From the IMG/VR virus record IMGVR_UViG_3300044641_003538, positions 1 to 21,954 of that record: a stretch of DNA of 21,954 nt. One strand, 5' to 3'. Shown here piece after piece: positions 12,614-21,900 of this stretch. Positions within the stretch are counted from its first letter, which is position 1; each line of letters begins with the position of its first letter. A program made the position numbers and the translations under genes. The notes beneath the pieces were generated by a model. That model did not search any database. It was not told the DNA's origin and worked only from the letters and a program-made list of their open reading frames with translations. This DNA is from a virus.

Positions 12614-12951
12614 GCAGGTTGGATCACGCTGTAGTTGTAGTCGCCAGAATCGTATGCCGAGAGCTTGCTGTAGAGCTTCTGGATCTTCTCTTCGGCAGCC
12701 TCACGGCTCGGGAAGGCGCAAACGAAGGTGTTGTAGCATCCGACTAAAGCGTCAGTCGAACGGCAGAAGTAAGGGATCTCAAGAACCACCACGAACAAGC
12801 CCAGCGCCTTGGCCTTGTTGATTGCAACGCTCTCCTTGGCGCCCAACTCAAAGGCAACCTGCTGTGCCTCGGTGAAGCAGTTTTGGAACTCGCTGGCAGC
12901 GCCAGCCTCGAACTCCCAGTGCTCTTGTTCCTGCAGTGTGGTGGATCTCAT
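12610..12951 (-). CDS. Hypothetical protein, 113 residues, first gene of the small-gene string
   Basis: It starts MRSTTLQEQEHWEFEAGAAS and has a helical N-terminal half (FQNCFTEAQQVAFELGAKES), a central strand GLFVVVLEIPYF, and a C-terminal AFPSREAAEEKIQKLYSKL helix. It looks like a compact alpha/beta domain. No family recognised. It follows the 132-base control region and couples to the lysozyme gene by ATGA, so it probably opens the middle operon. Confidence 0.65.
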   Translation of the reverse strand: MRSTTLQEQEHWEFEAGAASEFQNCFTEAQQVAFELGAKESVAINKAKALGLFVVVLEIPYFCRSTDALVGCYNTFVCAFPSREAAEEKIQKLYSKLSAYDSGDYNYSVIQPA

Positions 12952-13083
12952 GGTGTTTTGCTTTCGACTTGATTGGACCGACGGCCGTCAAGTTGCCACA
13001 AAAACACTTAACCCGTCTACAGAGAAAACTGTTTTTCTGTAGATTTTGAAGAAAGCCCAATGTTTATGCGGGTCAAATAGGGG
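12952..13083 (-). promoter_or_regulatory. Intergenic control region with hairpin and palindrome
   Basis: This is the only gap above 30 bases between 15995 and 8625. The hairpin is TCTACAGAGAAA (13016-13027) with TTTTTCTGTAGA (13032-13043), 12 pairs with one G-T around a 4-base loop. A perfect palindrome GACGGCCGTC (12980-12989) lies inside an inverted repeat ACTTGA (12967-12972) / TCAAGT (12988-12993), an operator-like design 16-41 bases before the first start codon. A TTGACC hexamer occurs on the minus strand (13071-13076), but no good -10 follows. The region likely separates structural and middle operons. Confidence 0.5.
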
Positions 13084-13257
13084 TCACTCGGGCGTGAACT
13101 TGGCGTCGAACTCGGCCTTCGAGCGCACGTAGACCGTGCCATTGTCGAGCCGGCGGTAGACCACCACGGGCCACCGCAGCTCGCCCAGGCGCAACTGGGC
13201 ATCCTGTGCCAGGATCTCGACCACCACCGACGGGTTGCTCCGGTTGCGATAGGTCAC
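13084..13257 (-). CDS. Small phage protein, 57 residues, DUF1653-like pattern
   Basis: The start is GTG 13257 (GTGA overlap). It reads VTYRNRSNPSVVVEILAQDA, then RWPVVVYRRLDNGTVYVRSK and EFDAKFTPE. The VVYRR....VYVRS..EF run recalls the DUF1653-type small beta domain. I infer a little all-beta protein. It follows the fibre gene and may accompany it. Confidence 0.6.
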   Translation of the reverse strand: MTYRNRSNPSVVVEILAQDAQLRLGELRWPVVVYRRLDNGTVYVRSKAEFDAKFTPE

Positions 13258-13514
13258 GGCCAAGCGGTGTAGACCACGGTGCCCTGGCCATTGGCGTCGA
13301 CCAGCTCGACTGCATTAACGCCCTTCAATTTGCCCAGCGCGGACAGGAGCTGCGTGTCGTTGGTCGCATTGGCGATGCAGGCCGACACGATGTCCGCGTC
13401 GTCGTAGGAGGCCGACAGGTTCTCCTTGGTACGGTCGCGCCAGACGCGCACCACGCGCCCGTTGGAGAGGTTCACGCGCCGCATTGACTCGACGCAGGGG
13501 AAGGTGTGTTTCAT
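13254..13514 (-). CDS. Hypothetical protein, 86 residues, downstream of the fibre
   Basis: It starts MKHTFPCVESMRRVNLSNGR, continues VVRVWRDRTKENLSASYDDA and ends VDANGQGTVVYTAWP. It begins 12 bases after the tail-fibre stop and is coupled to the next gene by GTGA. Possible roles include fibre assembly or attachment, inferred from position only. No motif recognised. Confidence 0.6.
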   Translation of the reverse strand: MKHTFPCVESMRRVNLSNGRVVRVWRDRTKENLSASYDDADIVSACIANATNDTQLLSALGKLKGVNAVELVDANGQGTVVYTAWP

Positions 13515-13526
13515 GGGGCCTTCAGG

Positions 13527-15995
13527 TTAGGTGAGCGCAACCGATTTCCAAGTTGTTCCGTTGTGAATGTGCAGCGTGTTGCTGTTGGTGTTGAAGAACA
13601 TCGGCACGTTGGCTCCCGTCACGTTGGTCGGAGTGCCTGTCGGATTTGACGATGAAGCAGGGATGTAAACGAACCCGTCGATCATCGAGCTGCCGCCAAT
13701 CGGCCCGATGAAGTCGCCGCCCACCTGATTGTAGCTGGCACCCTTGATCAGCTTGCCGGTGGCGCCATCGAACAGAACGAAGTTGCCGTCCGTAGCGCTG
13801 CCGGGCCCAACCACGTTGCCGGTTCCTGTGCCTGTGGCTGCGATGGTGATCGTGCCAGATCCGTTTGTGATCGTGATGTTGGTGCCCGCGGTCAGCTTGG
13901 CCCGGGCCAGCGTGCTCCCGAGGCTCTTGCCGATGAGCAGGTCGCCGTCGCTGAAGACGTTGCTCTGCCCGGTTCCGCCGTTGATCACACCGAGCGTCCC
14001 GCTGACTGCAGAGCCGCCCAGGGCAATCTGGGGCAGGTCGATGGCTTGGATGGCAGACATCTGCACCACGGTACCATTGCCCCGGAGGTACTGCCCGTTG
14101 GTGGTTGCGCCTGCCAGGAACGAGATGGCCGAGGATGCCGAGGTGCTGCTGGTGCCGCCATTGGCCACGCTCAGCACACCGTCCAGCGTGATCGTGCCGG
14201 AGGCCGTGATCGGGCTGCCGGACGTGGTCAGGCCGGTGCTGCCGCCGGACACACTGACCGAGGACACGCTCGCGCCCGACGTCATGCTGTCCAGCTTGGC
14301 CGCGTAGGTGCTGGTCATGTAGCCGTTCTGCGTGCTGCTCGCCGCGTTCTGGCTGATGACCGGCGTGGTGCTGCCCGTGGCCACGCTGATGTTCGCACCG
14401 CCCGTGGCCGACACGTTGGTCACCGTTCCGACATTGGCCGTGTAGCCCGCCGGGTTGGTGTCGGGATAGGCTCCGAGGTTGGTGAGTGCACCGCCGGCCG
14501 TGGTCGCCCCGGTTCCGCCCTTGTTGACGGGCAGCGTGCTGGTAATCGTGCCTGCAGAACCCAGCACGTCGATGTTCCACGTGCCGGTCGCCCCGGTGCC
14601 GGTGGGCGACGGGATGTCGGTGCCGATGGCCAGGCCTAGGTTGGTCCTGGCACCACTCGCAGTGGTGGCTCCGGTGCCACCGTTGTCCAGATCCAGCGTG
14701 CCTCCCAGGGTCAGCGTGCCGCTCGAGGTAATCGGGCCGCCCGAGAAGCTCATCCCCGTTGTCCCGCCGTCGGCATTGACGCTGGTCACACTGCCGGATG
14801 CCACCGCGGCATTCAGCGTAGAGCCGGCCATGGACAGGTTGGTGCCGAGCGTGATCTCGCCCAGGGCAGTGCCCGAGGCATTCGAGCCGATCAGCTTGGC
14901 CACCGCGGAGGCCGCCTGCATCTTGGCGTAGGTCACCGCGTTGTTGGCAATGGTCGCCGCGAAGGACCCTGTGCCAGTGCCTGTCACATCCCCGGTGAGC
15001 GTGATGGTCTGGTCGCCGGTGTTGCTCCCGGAAAGGTTGGAGCCTGTGACATTGCCTGACGCAGCCACCGAGGAAGGCGTGATAGCGCCCAGGGCCAGAC
15101 TGATGGCCGGGGTGGTGGTCGGGTTGGTGACCGTACCGCTGACTCCATTGGCCGTGGTGACCGAGACCGATGTGACCGTGCCGCCGTTGGACGTGTAGTT
15201 GGCCGGGTTGGACGCAGGGTAGGCCCCGAGGCTCGTCAGGGCCCCAGCCTCGGTGGTTGCACCAGTTCCGCCCGCAGACACTGCCAGAACGCCTCCTAGC
15301 GTGATTGTGCCACTACTGGTAATGGGCCCGCCCGAGGTGGTCAGGCCTGTCGTGCCGCCCGAGACGTTGACGCTTGTCACACCGCCGCCCGTAGGTCCCG
15401 GAGGACCGGCAGGCCCGGTGGGGCCGGCAGGACCCTGGGGTCCCTGCAGACCGCCGGCACCGAGTGGTTTGGTGGCTCCGGTATCGAGCCGGGTGATCTC
15501 CAGCGTGGTGTAGATCTCGGGCTGCCCGATATTGGAGGCAATGCCAAGGCCGTCTGCATGGCCGCCGCGCTCGCAGTAGTACTCGAGCCGGTAGACGTTG
15601 TCCTTGTGCGGCGTGATGCGCAGGTTCAGGGACACTTCCATGTCCACGCCGTTGTTGATGTAGAGCGATGGGCCGTACCCGATGACCACCGAGTTGGTCA
15701 CATCGTAGATCCGCAGCCGGGTCCCACGGGTGTGATGGAACGGTGCCAGCACCTTCACCTGGTAATCGCCGGCAGCCACCTTCCACTCATTGGACGCAAG
15801 GTCGATGATCAGGCCATTCGGATCGCTGCTGATGGTGTTGAGCGTCCGGGCTGTCCACACAGCAGTCACCGCGGTTCCGCCTGCGACGTTGTTGTCCTTC
15901 ACGTCCTGCAGCACCGCGATCTTCAGGGTCAGGCTGTCGACGTCCTTCCTCAGCTTGTTGATGAGGATCGTGCTGGTCTGGCTATCGTAGCTCAT
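13527..15995 (-). CDS. Tail fibre / receptor-binding protein with C1q-like domain, collagen stretch and repeats
   Basis: This 822-residue protein has a short coiled-coil start (about 8-30, INKLRKDVDSLTLKIAVLQD). Residues about 40-170 resemble the C1q/TNF-like jelly-roll domain of phage fibres: AVWTARTLNTISSDPNG, AAGDYQVKVLAP, and GIASNIGQPEIYTTLEI. Next come a collagen-like Gly-X-Y run (about 182-204, GPQGPAGPTGPAGPPGPTG) and long Gly/Thr/Ser-rich repeats. These include three copies of SGG(T/S)TG...(S/T)SGTxTLxGxL and four GGTGATT-type units, typical of beta-helical fibre shafts. Residues about 790-822 (FFNTNSNTLHIHNGTTWKSV) form the usual C-terminal fibre tip. It starts with an ATGA overlap after the LPP. 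The jelly roll is N-terminal to the collagen, the less common order. Confidence 0.85.
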   Translation of the reverse strand: MSYDSQTSTILINKLRKDVDSLTLKIAVLQDVKDNNVAGGTAVTAVWTARTLNTISSDPNGLIIDLASNEWKVAAGDYQVKVLAPFHHTRGTRLRIYDVTNSVVIGYGPSLYINNGVDMEVSLNLRITPHKDNVYRLEYYCERGGHADGLGIASNIGQPEIYTTLEITRLDTGATKPLGAGGLQGPQGPAGPTGPAGPPGPTGGGVTSVNVSGGTTGLTTSGGPITSSGTITLGGVLAVSAGGTGATTEAGALTSLGAYPASNPANYTSNGGTVTSVSVTTANGVSGTVTNPTTTPAISLALGAITPSSVAASGNVTGSNLSGSNTGDQTITLTGDVTGTGTGSFAATIANNAVTYAKMQAASAVAKLIGSNASGTALGEITLGTNLSMAGSTLNAAVASGSVTSVNADGGTTGMSFSGGPITSSGTLTLGGTLDLDNGGTGATTASGARTNLGLAIGTDIPSPTGTGATGTWNIDVLGSAGTITSTLPVNKGGTGATTAGGALTNLGAYPDTNPAGYTANVGTVTNVSATGGANISVATGSTTPVISQNAASSTQNGYMTSTYAAKLDSMTSGASVSSVSVSGGSTGLTTSGSPITASGTITLDGVLSVANGGTSSTSASSAISFLAGATTNGQYLRGNGTVVQMSAIQAIDLPQIALGGSAVSGTLGVINGGTGQSNVFSDGDLLIGKSLGSTLARAKLTAGTNITITNGSGTITIAATGTGTGNVVGPGSATDGNFVLFDGATGKLIKGASYNQVGGDFIGPIGGSSMIDGFVYIPASSSNPTGTPTNVTGANVPMFFNTNSNTLHIHNGTTWKSVALT

Positions 15996-18900
15996 TGCTT
16001 GGCTTTACGTCGGAGGATTCTCTGGGCCTCGTCAAGACTGCTGGCGATGCCTATCAGGCTGCCTGCGGGGCCGTAGAGGCGGAAGGAGCCCTTGGTCTTG
16101 CCCGGGATGGCCCGGAAGCCGCCCTGAAAGCTGTAGGCGCCGGGCATGGCTGAGTCGGGGGATGGCATCATATCCGCCGGCATATTGCGGATGGCAATTG
16201 CCGCAGCCACGCGCCTAGGAGGCACCGCCCACAGGTTCTCCGGGTCGAACCGTTCAATCTCGGTCGCCTTCTTCAGGCGGACAGGATCTTCCATGCCGTC
16301 GTACAGAGCACCGTAGAGCCGGTAGCCCTTTTCAAACAGGTCCATGGCCTCGCGGTGGTCCTTGACGCTACGCCCCGAGGCCATGTCGCCGGCGGGCATA
16401 TACCGGAAGTCCTGGGGATTGCCGTACACCGGGTTCTTCACAAACACCGTGTTGCCTACGCTGAAAGACTCGGAGCCACCAGTGACGGGTTGATCGGTGC
16501 GCTTGTCGTAGAAGTAGGAGTGCTTTTTTGGGTCCATTCCAACCGGGGTCCACGTTTCAATATCCGATGGGATCGACCTGTCTTTGATTAGCCTTCCTTC
16601 AACCGTGGCAATCGGATGCTTTGCAGACCTTCCTTCCTTGATCGCAACCGCACCCAGTTTGGATTCCTCGCTTCCTTCTTTTACGAAGAATCTTACCGGG
16701 CCAGAAAGGCGAACATTGGTGTCGTAGCCAATCCTGTCGCCCACGTTTCCGGGGGTAGCAGGTTCGTGAATCGTTTGAACATATGTGCCCCTGTTCAGGA
16801 ATGCAGGGATGTCGATGCGGACGCCAACAGGAGATCCTTCTGGAAGCGATTCGTGTTCACGCCAGAACGGTTGCTTTGATGAAGAAAGGGCAGCTTTGGC
16901 TTTTTCCTCGGTCGGCGGGTTGGCGAAGTCGATGTTGCTGCCCACCTCGCGCTGGATGGTGGCGGGCATATACCGCTGGGCGCCTACTTCGCCCTGGGGC
17001 GTGGTAGCCTCATCCGCAGCACGTCCCTCGGTCCAAGTCCATTCAGGCATGAGCCCGGTTTTCTGATCGGCGAATACGGTGTCCTCTGTCTTAGCGGTGC
17101 GGTTGCGCTCGCCGTAGGGACCGTAGTTCAGCCAACTGTTTTGACCTCGAGTCTCAGTGGTGATGGCGCCACGAGCAGGCCCCGTGAAGAGTCGAATGTG
17201 CGCCTGCCAGGCGTTCTCCTCGCCCTGAGCCCGGAAACCGGAACCCTCAATGCCGTGACCGAAAGCGTCATGCACGGCGCGGAATAGGTCGTTGGCATAA
17301 ACGGTTCTCAATTCACCGTTGGGTCCACCGAACGGCCAACGCAAACCAGTCTCGGCAAGCATTGGGTTGGAATCTGGATTGAAGTCCTCCTTGGTTCCAA
17401 ACCCAGAGTCTGTTGGGAAAACTCCCATCGACTTGTTTGCGCGGAGGTCGCGCATGGCGTTGAACGGAGATGATGCGTACTGCTGCCCCGCATCCGAATT
17501 AATATCAATAAACCAGAACTTGTATCCCGCTGAATCAAGTGCTCGATACTGATCCGTGGTTTGACGGATCAGGTCCTGGTAGGCCTCGCGCACCGCAGGA
17601 TCTTGCGGTGCATGAGGCATCTCATCGTAAGCCTGAGCAATCCTGCGGGCACGGTCCTCGTCTACCTCAACGTATTCTGATTGGCGACGGAGATTGATTC
17701 CGTTGTCCTTGGCGTACTGCTCTGCGACGCCAACCAAGCTCTGGTCTGGGCCACTAGCGCCTTTGACCTGTGGAGCGCCTGCAAGCGGCGCAAGGTTCCC
17801 AGACGAATACCGTCCTCCTCCTCGGTCTCCACGTCTTCCTGGTTGTTCTGCGGTTTGTTCATAAAGTTTTTCTCCTCCGGCAGGCATGAAATACGCTAGA
17901 CGAGAAGGTGAGTCAATTTGCCTTCTCTTCCATTTCTCACCTGCCTCCGGCGTGGTTCCATACCCGGCTGCCTTGTTGGCTTTTTGCGCTTCACCCAACT
18001 GGCGGTCGTTCAGGGCCGGTAGTTTTTCAAGACCAGGGAACATCACCTCATGCGGTTCAACACGTCCCCGAATGCGATCCCACAGGGTCCATTGAGCCGG
18101 GAAGACAGCAACACCAAGTTCGTTCGCCCGGCGCTCGTTAATCTCAAGTGCTGAACGGTAGGAATCCGACATGACCTGGAAGTCCTTGGGAGTTTCCACC
18201 CAATCGACCGATTTGATGTATTCCGGGGCATTCGGGTTGATGCCGCCCTTCTTCGCAAGAAGCGTTGCCTTGCGGCTTCCCATGGCAGCAAACACGGCCT
18301 CGTTGACGAACTTTTGAACACGGTCTGCACCGTAGATCTGTGCTTGCCCCAGGACGTCATCAATGGTTTTCGCCCGGGTTGCCGTTGGGTCTGGTAGCGA
18401 ATCCAAGGTAGATGCCATTTCAGCCTTGATGCTCTTGATGCGTTTATCGTTTTTGGCCTTTAGCTTCTTGAGTGTTTGCTCGTCGTTTTTGTTGAGCTCG
18501 ACAATCCGCTTTCCTTTTTCCTCGGCATTTTTCAGGCGGCGATTGAATGCCGACGTGGCTTCCTTGGACTTCTTGAGCATTGAGTTGAAACGGTCGACAA
18601 CAATGCCTTCAAACCGTTTGCGCAACTCCGGGTTACCCAGCAACTCCTGGCCAAAGATGCGGGCCATGTGGCGGTCCATGGCCGAGATGGATGCCTTGAG
18701 CGGATCTTGCCACACCGATCCAAAGGAGCCCGTCTTGGTGCCAAACCCTTTGACTTGAGTTGTCAGCTTGTCGACGAAGTCTGCCCAGGATTCGTTGGCC
18801 TTCTTGACGAAGAAGTCTGGGTTCTTGGTGAACAACCGAGCGGCATTTACGATGTTCGAGATGTCTGCGGTGATCGCAATACCAAGGCCGCCCTTGCCTG

Positions 18901-21900
18901 CAGAGATGAACCCCAGTTCCTTTTTGAGTCGTTGGTTCAGCTCCTTCAGGTTTTCTTTAGTCGGGTTCTCTGGGTATAGATTGGCAAACTTGCGCACATC
19001 TTCCATCGAACCAAACCGGAGTCTGGACTGCCCCATTTCATTCGGCAGCAGCGGTGCGTTTGGTGAGAGCATACCAAACACAATCGAGTTGAAACTCGAG
19101 ACCTTCTCCCCAGGTGTCGGGGCCATGGTTGACGCCAGCTTTGCCGTCAGCTTGGCGTGCGTCGTCTCAGGAAGGTTTGCTACGTCGACTGGGTTGGCTT
19201 TAAGCCAGAGGAGGTCGTAGTACGTGAACTTGCCCTCAAGGCCGCCGGGTATTCTCGCAGGATTTCCAGCCACGTCCGAGGGGATGTTTGCGATTTCTGA
19301 AAGAGGGCCAAGGTTTGGGACGCCGAATGCTTTGCCGTATTCCTCAAACTCCGTTGGAGTCCAGTCTTTCGGTTCTTTGCCTTTGAAGAATATGTTGCCG
19401 CCTTCATCTCTTGTAACTCCCTGAGCCTCAAAGGATGCACGTCGTGGCAAAGATTCTGCAACCTGTTTTCTAGCTGCGTCCTCTTCAGCCGGCATGAACC
19501 TCACATCCCCCGCTTGTCGAACCGCCCCGAGTTCTTGCCGGCCTTCTTCTCGGCCTTGCGTGCGACCGACAGCGCTATCGCCACGGCCTGCTTCTGCGGT
19601 TTGCCGGACTTCATCTCGCGCCGGATATTGCTGCTGACGGACTTCTGGCTGTAGCCTTGCTTGAGTGGCATCTGCTTTCCTTTCTGCTTGGGTTTGGGTG
19701 TCGTAGATCCCGATCAGCTTACCGTCGGGACCGTAGAGTCGGTGCTTGGCGCCGCTGATGATGCGGTAGCCTTCCTCGGAGTTGATGACCGATTTGTCGC
19801 CGAGCTTCTCGGCAGGCATCCAGCGCTGCTTTGAGAGCTGGTAGGCCTCCTCCGAAAAGCGTGCGCGGAAACCGGATGGAGCTATTGAACCAATACGGTC
19901 CAGGCGGAAGTCGCGGACAAACTTTTCACTCTGGTTGATGAAGTCCCCGAGGTACTTGGCCTTCTCCAAACCAAAGATCTCGGCAGACCGGCGGGCGCCT
20001 TCCTTCTGGTCGAGGTTGGTGAAGTACTTCGCCAGGTCGCCCATGAACCCGTCGACGTTGTCCCACAGGCCCTTGCCCACACTGCCGTTGGAGGCTGTGT
20101 CCTTCAGGATGGCATCCCGGACATAGCTGATGTCGATAGCCTTGATCAGCGGATGATCCGCTTTCGAGAAGTAGAACGCATACGGCAGCACGTCACGGTC
20201 AGTGAGGCGGATGCCGCTGCTGTACCTGTTGACCTTTTTACCAGTCAGCCGGTTGATGATCTTCTTGAGCGCTGCGCTGTAGGTGATGTTGAGGCTGTTG
20301 CCAGCGTCCATTGCAGCGTTCGCGGCCCTGATCTTGTCCTTCATCCGGCTGCTGACCGCCTGAGACTGCTCAATGGCAGACAACTGCTCCGGGCTCAATC
20401 GACCCTGAGCAACACCATCGACCATGCGGGCTGTGCCCGGTGTGTTCTCAATGATGGATCGAAGGCTTTCGCGGTCCTTGTCCTCTCGGGCCACAACCTC
20501 TTCGCTGGACATTGACCGGATCGTGCCATCGGGCATCTGTTCAGCTAAACCAAGCTCGACCAGTTGCTTAGCCGCCAGCGGGTTGGACACATCCTCGGGC
20601 TTGAGGATTAGCTTGGTCTTTTCACCTTGGATTTTGATCTTCTCATCCAGCTTGCGCCGGGCACGCAACAGGTCGCGCAGCATGGCGTTCACCTGGGGCG
20701 AGGCCTGCTTCAGATCCGGGAACAGGACAGAATCGGTCGGCTTTACACCAAACGTGCGCTCAATGGTCGCCGCGGCATCTGCCAAGGCCCGGCTGGCGTT
20801 CTGGGTCAGGGCTAGGTCGAGAAGTTGCCTGGTAAGGCCCGTGAAGCCCTTCAGCAGTGCGTCAGGCTTCTGACCGGCCAAGAGCCCAGCAAAGTGCTCT
20901 GCTGCGAGCTCTGAGGCCACGTAGTCAGCCTTTTTGTTGACGGTGTCGTACTGAGCGAGCTCGTCTGCCATCGAGGCATTACCAGCACCCAGCTTGTCGC
21001 GGTACTCGTTGAACTTGGCTTCGATCTCTGCGTCATTGAAAGCGCCCTCGGCCAGCTTGCGGATGGTGTCGCCTTCCTGAATCCATCGACCCACCAAAGC
21101 GTTCTTGATCTCGGTAGCGCCGGCCTCGAGCTGGGTGCTCTTCTCAAGAGCGTGGAAGAGCTCGTGACCGAGCGTGTAGAGCGGGCCGTCGCCGGTGCCC
21201 TTGCCGATGATGTCGGCGTTGATAACCACCGCAGGCCGGCCACCTTTGTTCTCCACCTGCACGCCCCGAGCGTTGATTTTGTAGCGTTTGGCGAAGTCTT
21301 CGCTGGAAAGATACTCCACCTCGACGTCGCCAAACTTGCCGCGGACAAGGCCCTGCAAGTCCATCAGGCTGGATGCAGCATCCACGCCATGCCTATCACG
21401 CAACTGTTGAAAGAGCGCCTTGGTCGTCGGGTCCTGCTGGGCATCAATAAACCGTCCCAGGTCGCCGGCACGGGCCTCCTTGGCAGCCTTGCCGGTGAGA
21501 CGCTGGTACATCCGACCACCGAGAGCACCTGTAGCACCCTGAACACCGCCAGAACCAAAGCCTGCAGCAGCACCTTCTTGACCACCTGACAAATATCCGA
21601 GGCCTGTACCAATTGCCGCACCTTCAATTCCTCCGGCAAGCCCCCGCAGTGAGGCATCCAAGGCAGCGTCCCCACCGTACTGCCCGACCACACCGAGCAT
21701 ACGCTGGCGCAGGTTGGCACCCGGGGCAGCACCGATGGCTTCCAATGGCCCGATGCGCGATGGCTGGGTCATCAGGTTCTCGCCGGCACGGGTCAGAGCC
21801 TCGCCCAGCTCCCGAGCAGTACGAATGCCTGCAGGGATGGCAGCAAAGGCAGCAGCCTCCGGTGCAACACCAAGAGCGCCTGCGATACCGGCGGTGGCCG

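Noticed and set aside
13016-13043. Rho-independent terminator for the structural operon
   Set aside because: The hairpin is AT-rich, and in the minus-strand direction it is followed by ACGGG rather than a U tract. Kept only as a hairpin in the control region.
13071-13076. Sigma-70 promoter (TTGACC) for the middle operon
   Set aside because: No acceptable -10 hexamer lies 16-18 bases downstream on the minus strand.
13522-14580. Long minus-strand open frame (352 residues) overlapping the fibre gene
   Set aside because: Its translation is a His/Arg/Gln-rich shadow of the Gly/Thr/Ser repeats of the real fibre frame, with no motif and no start context.
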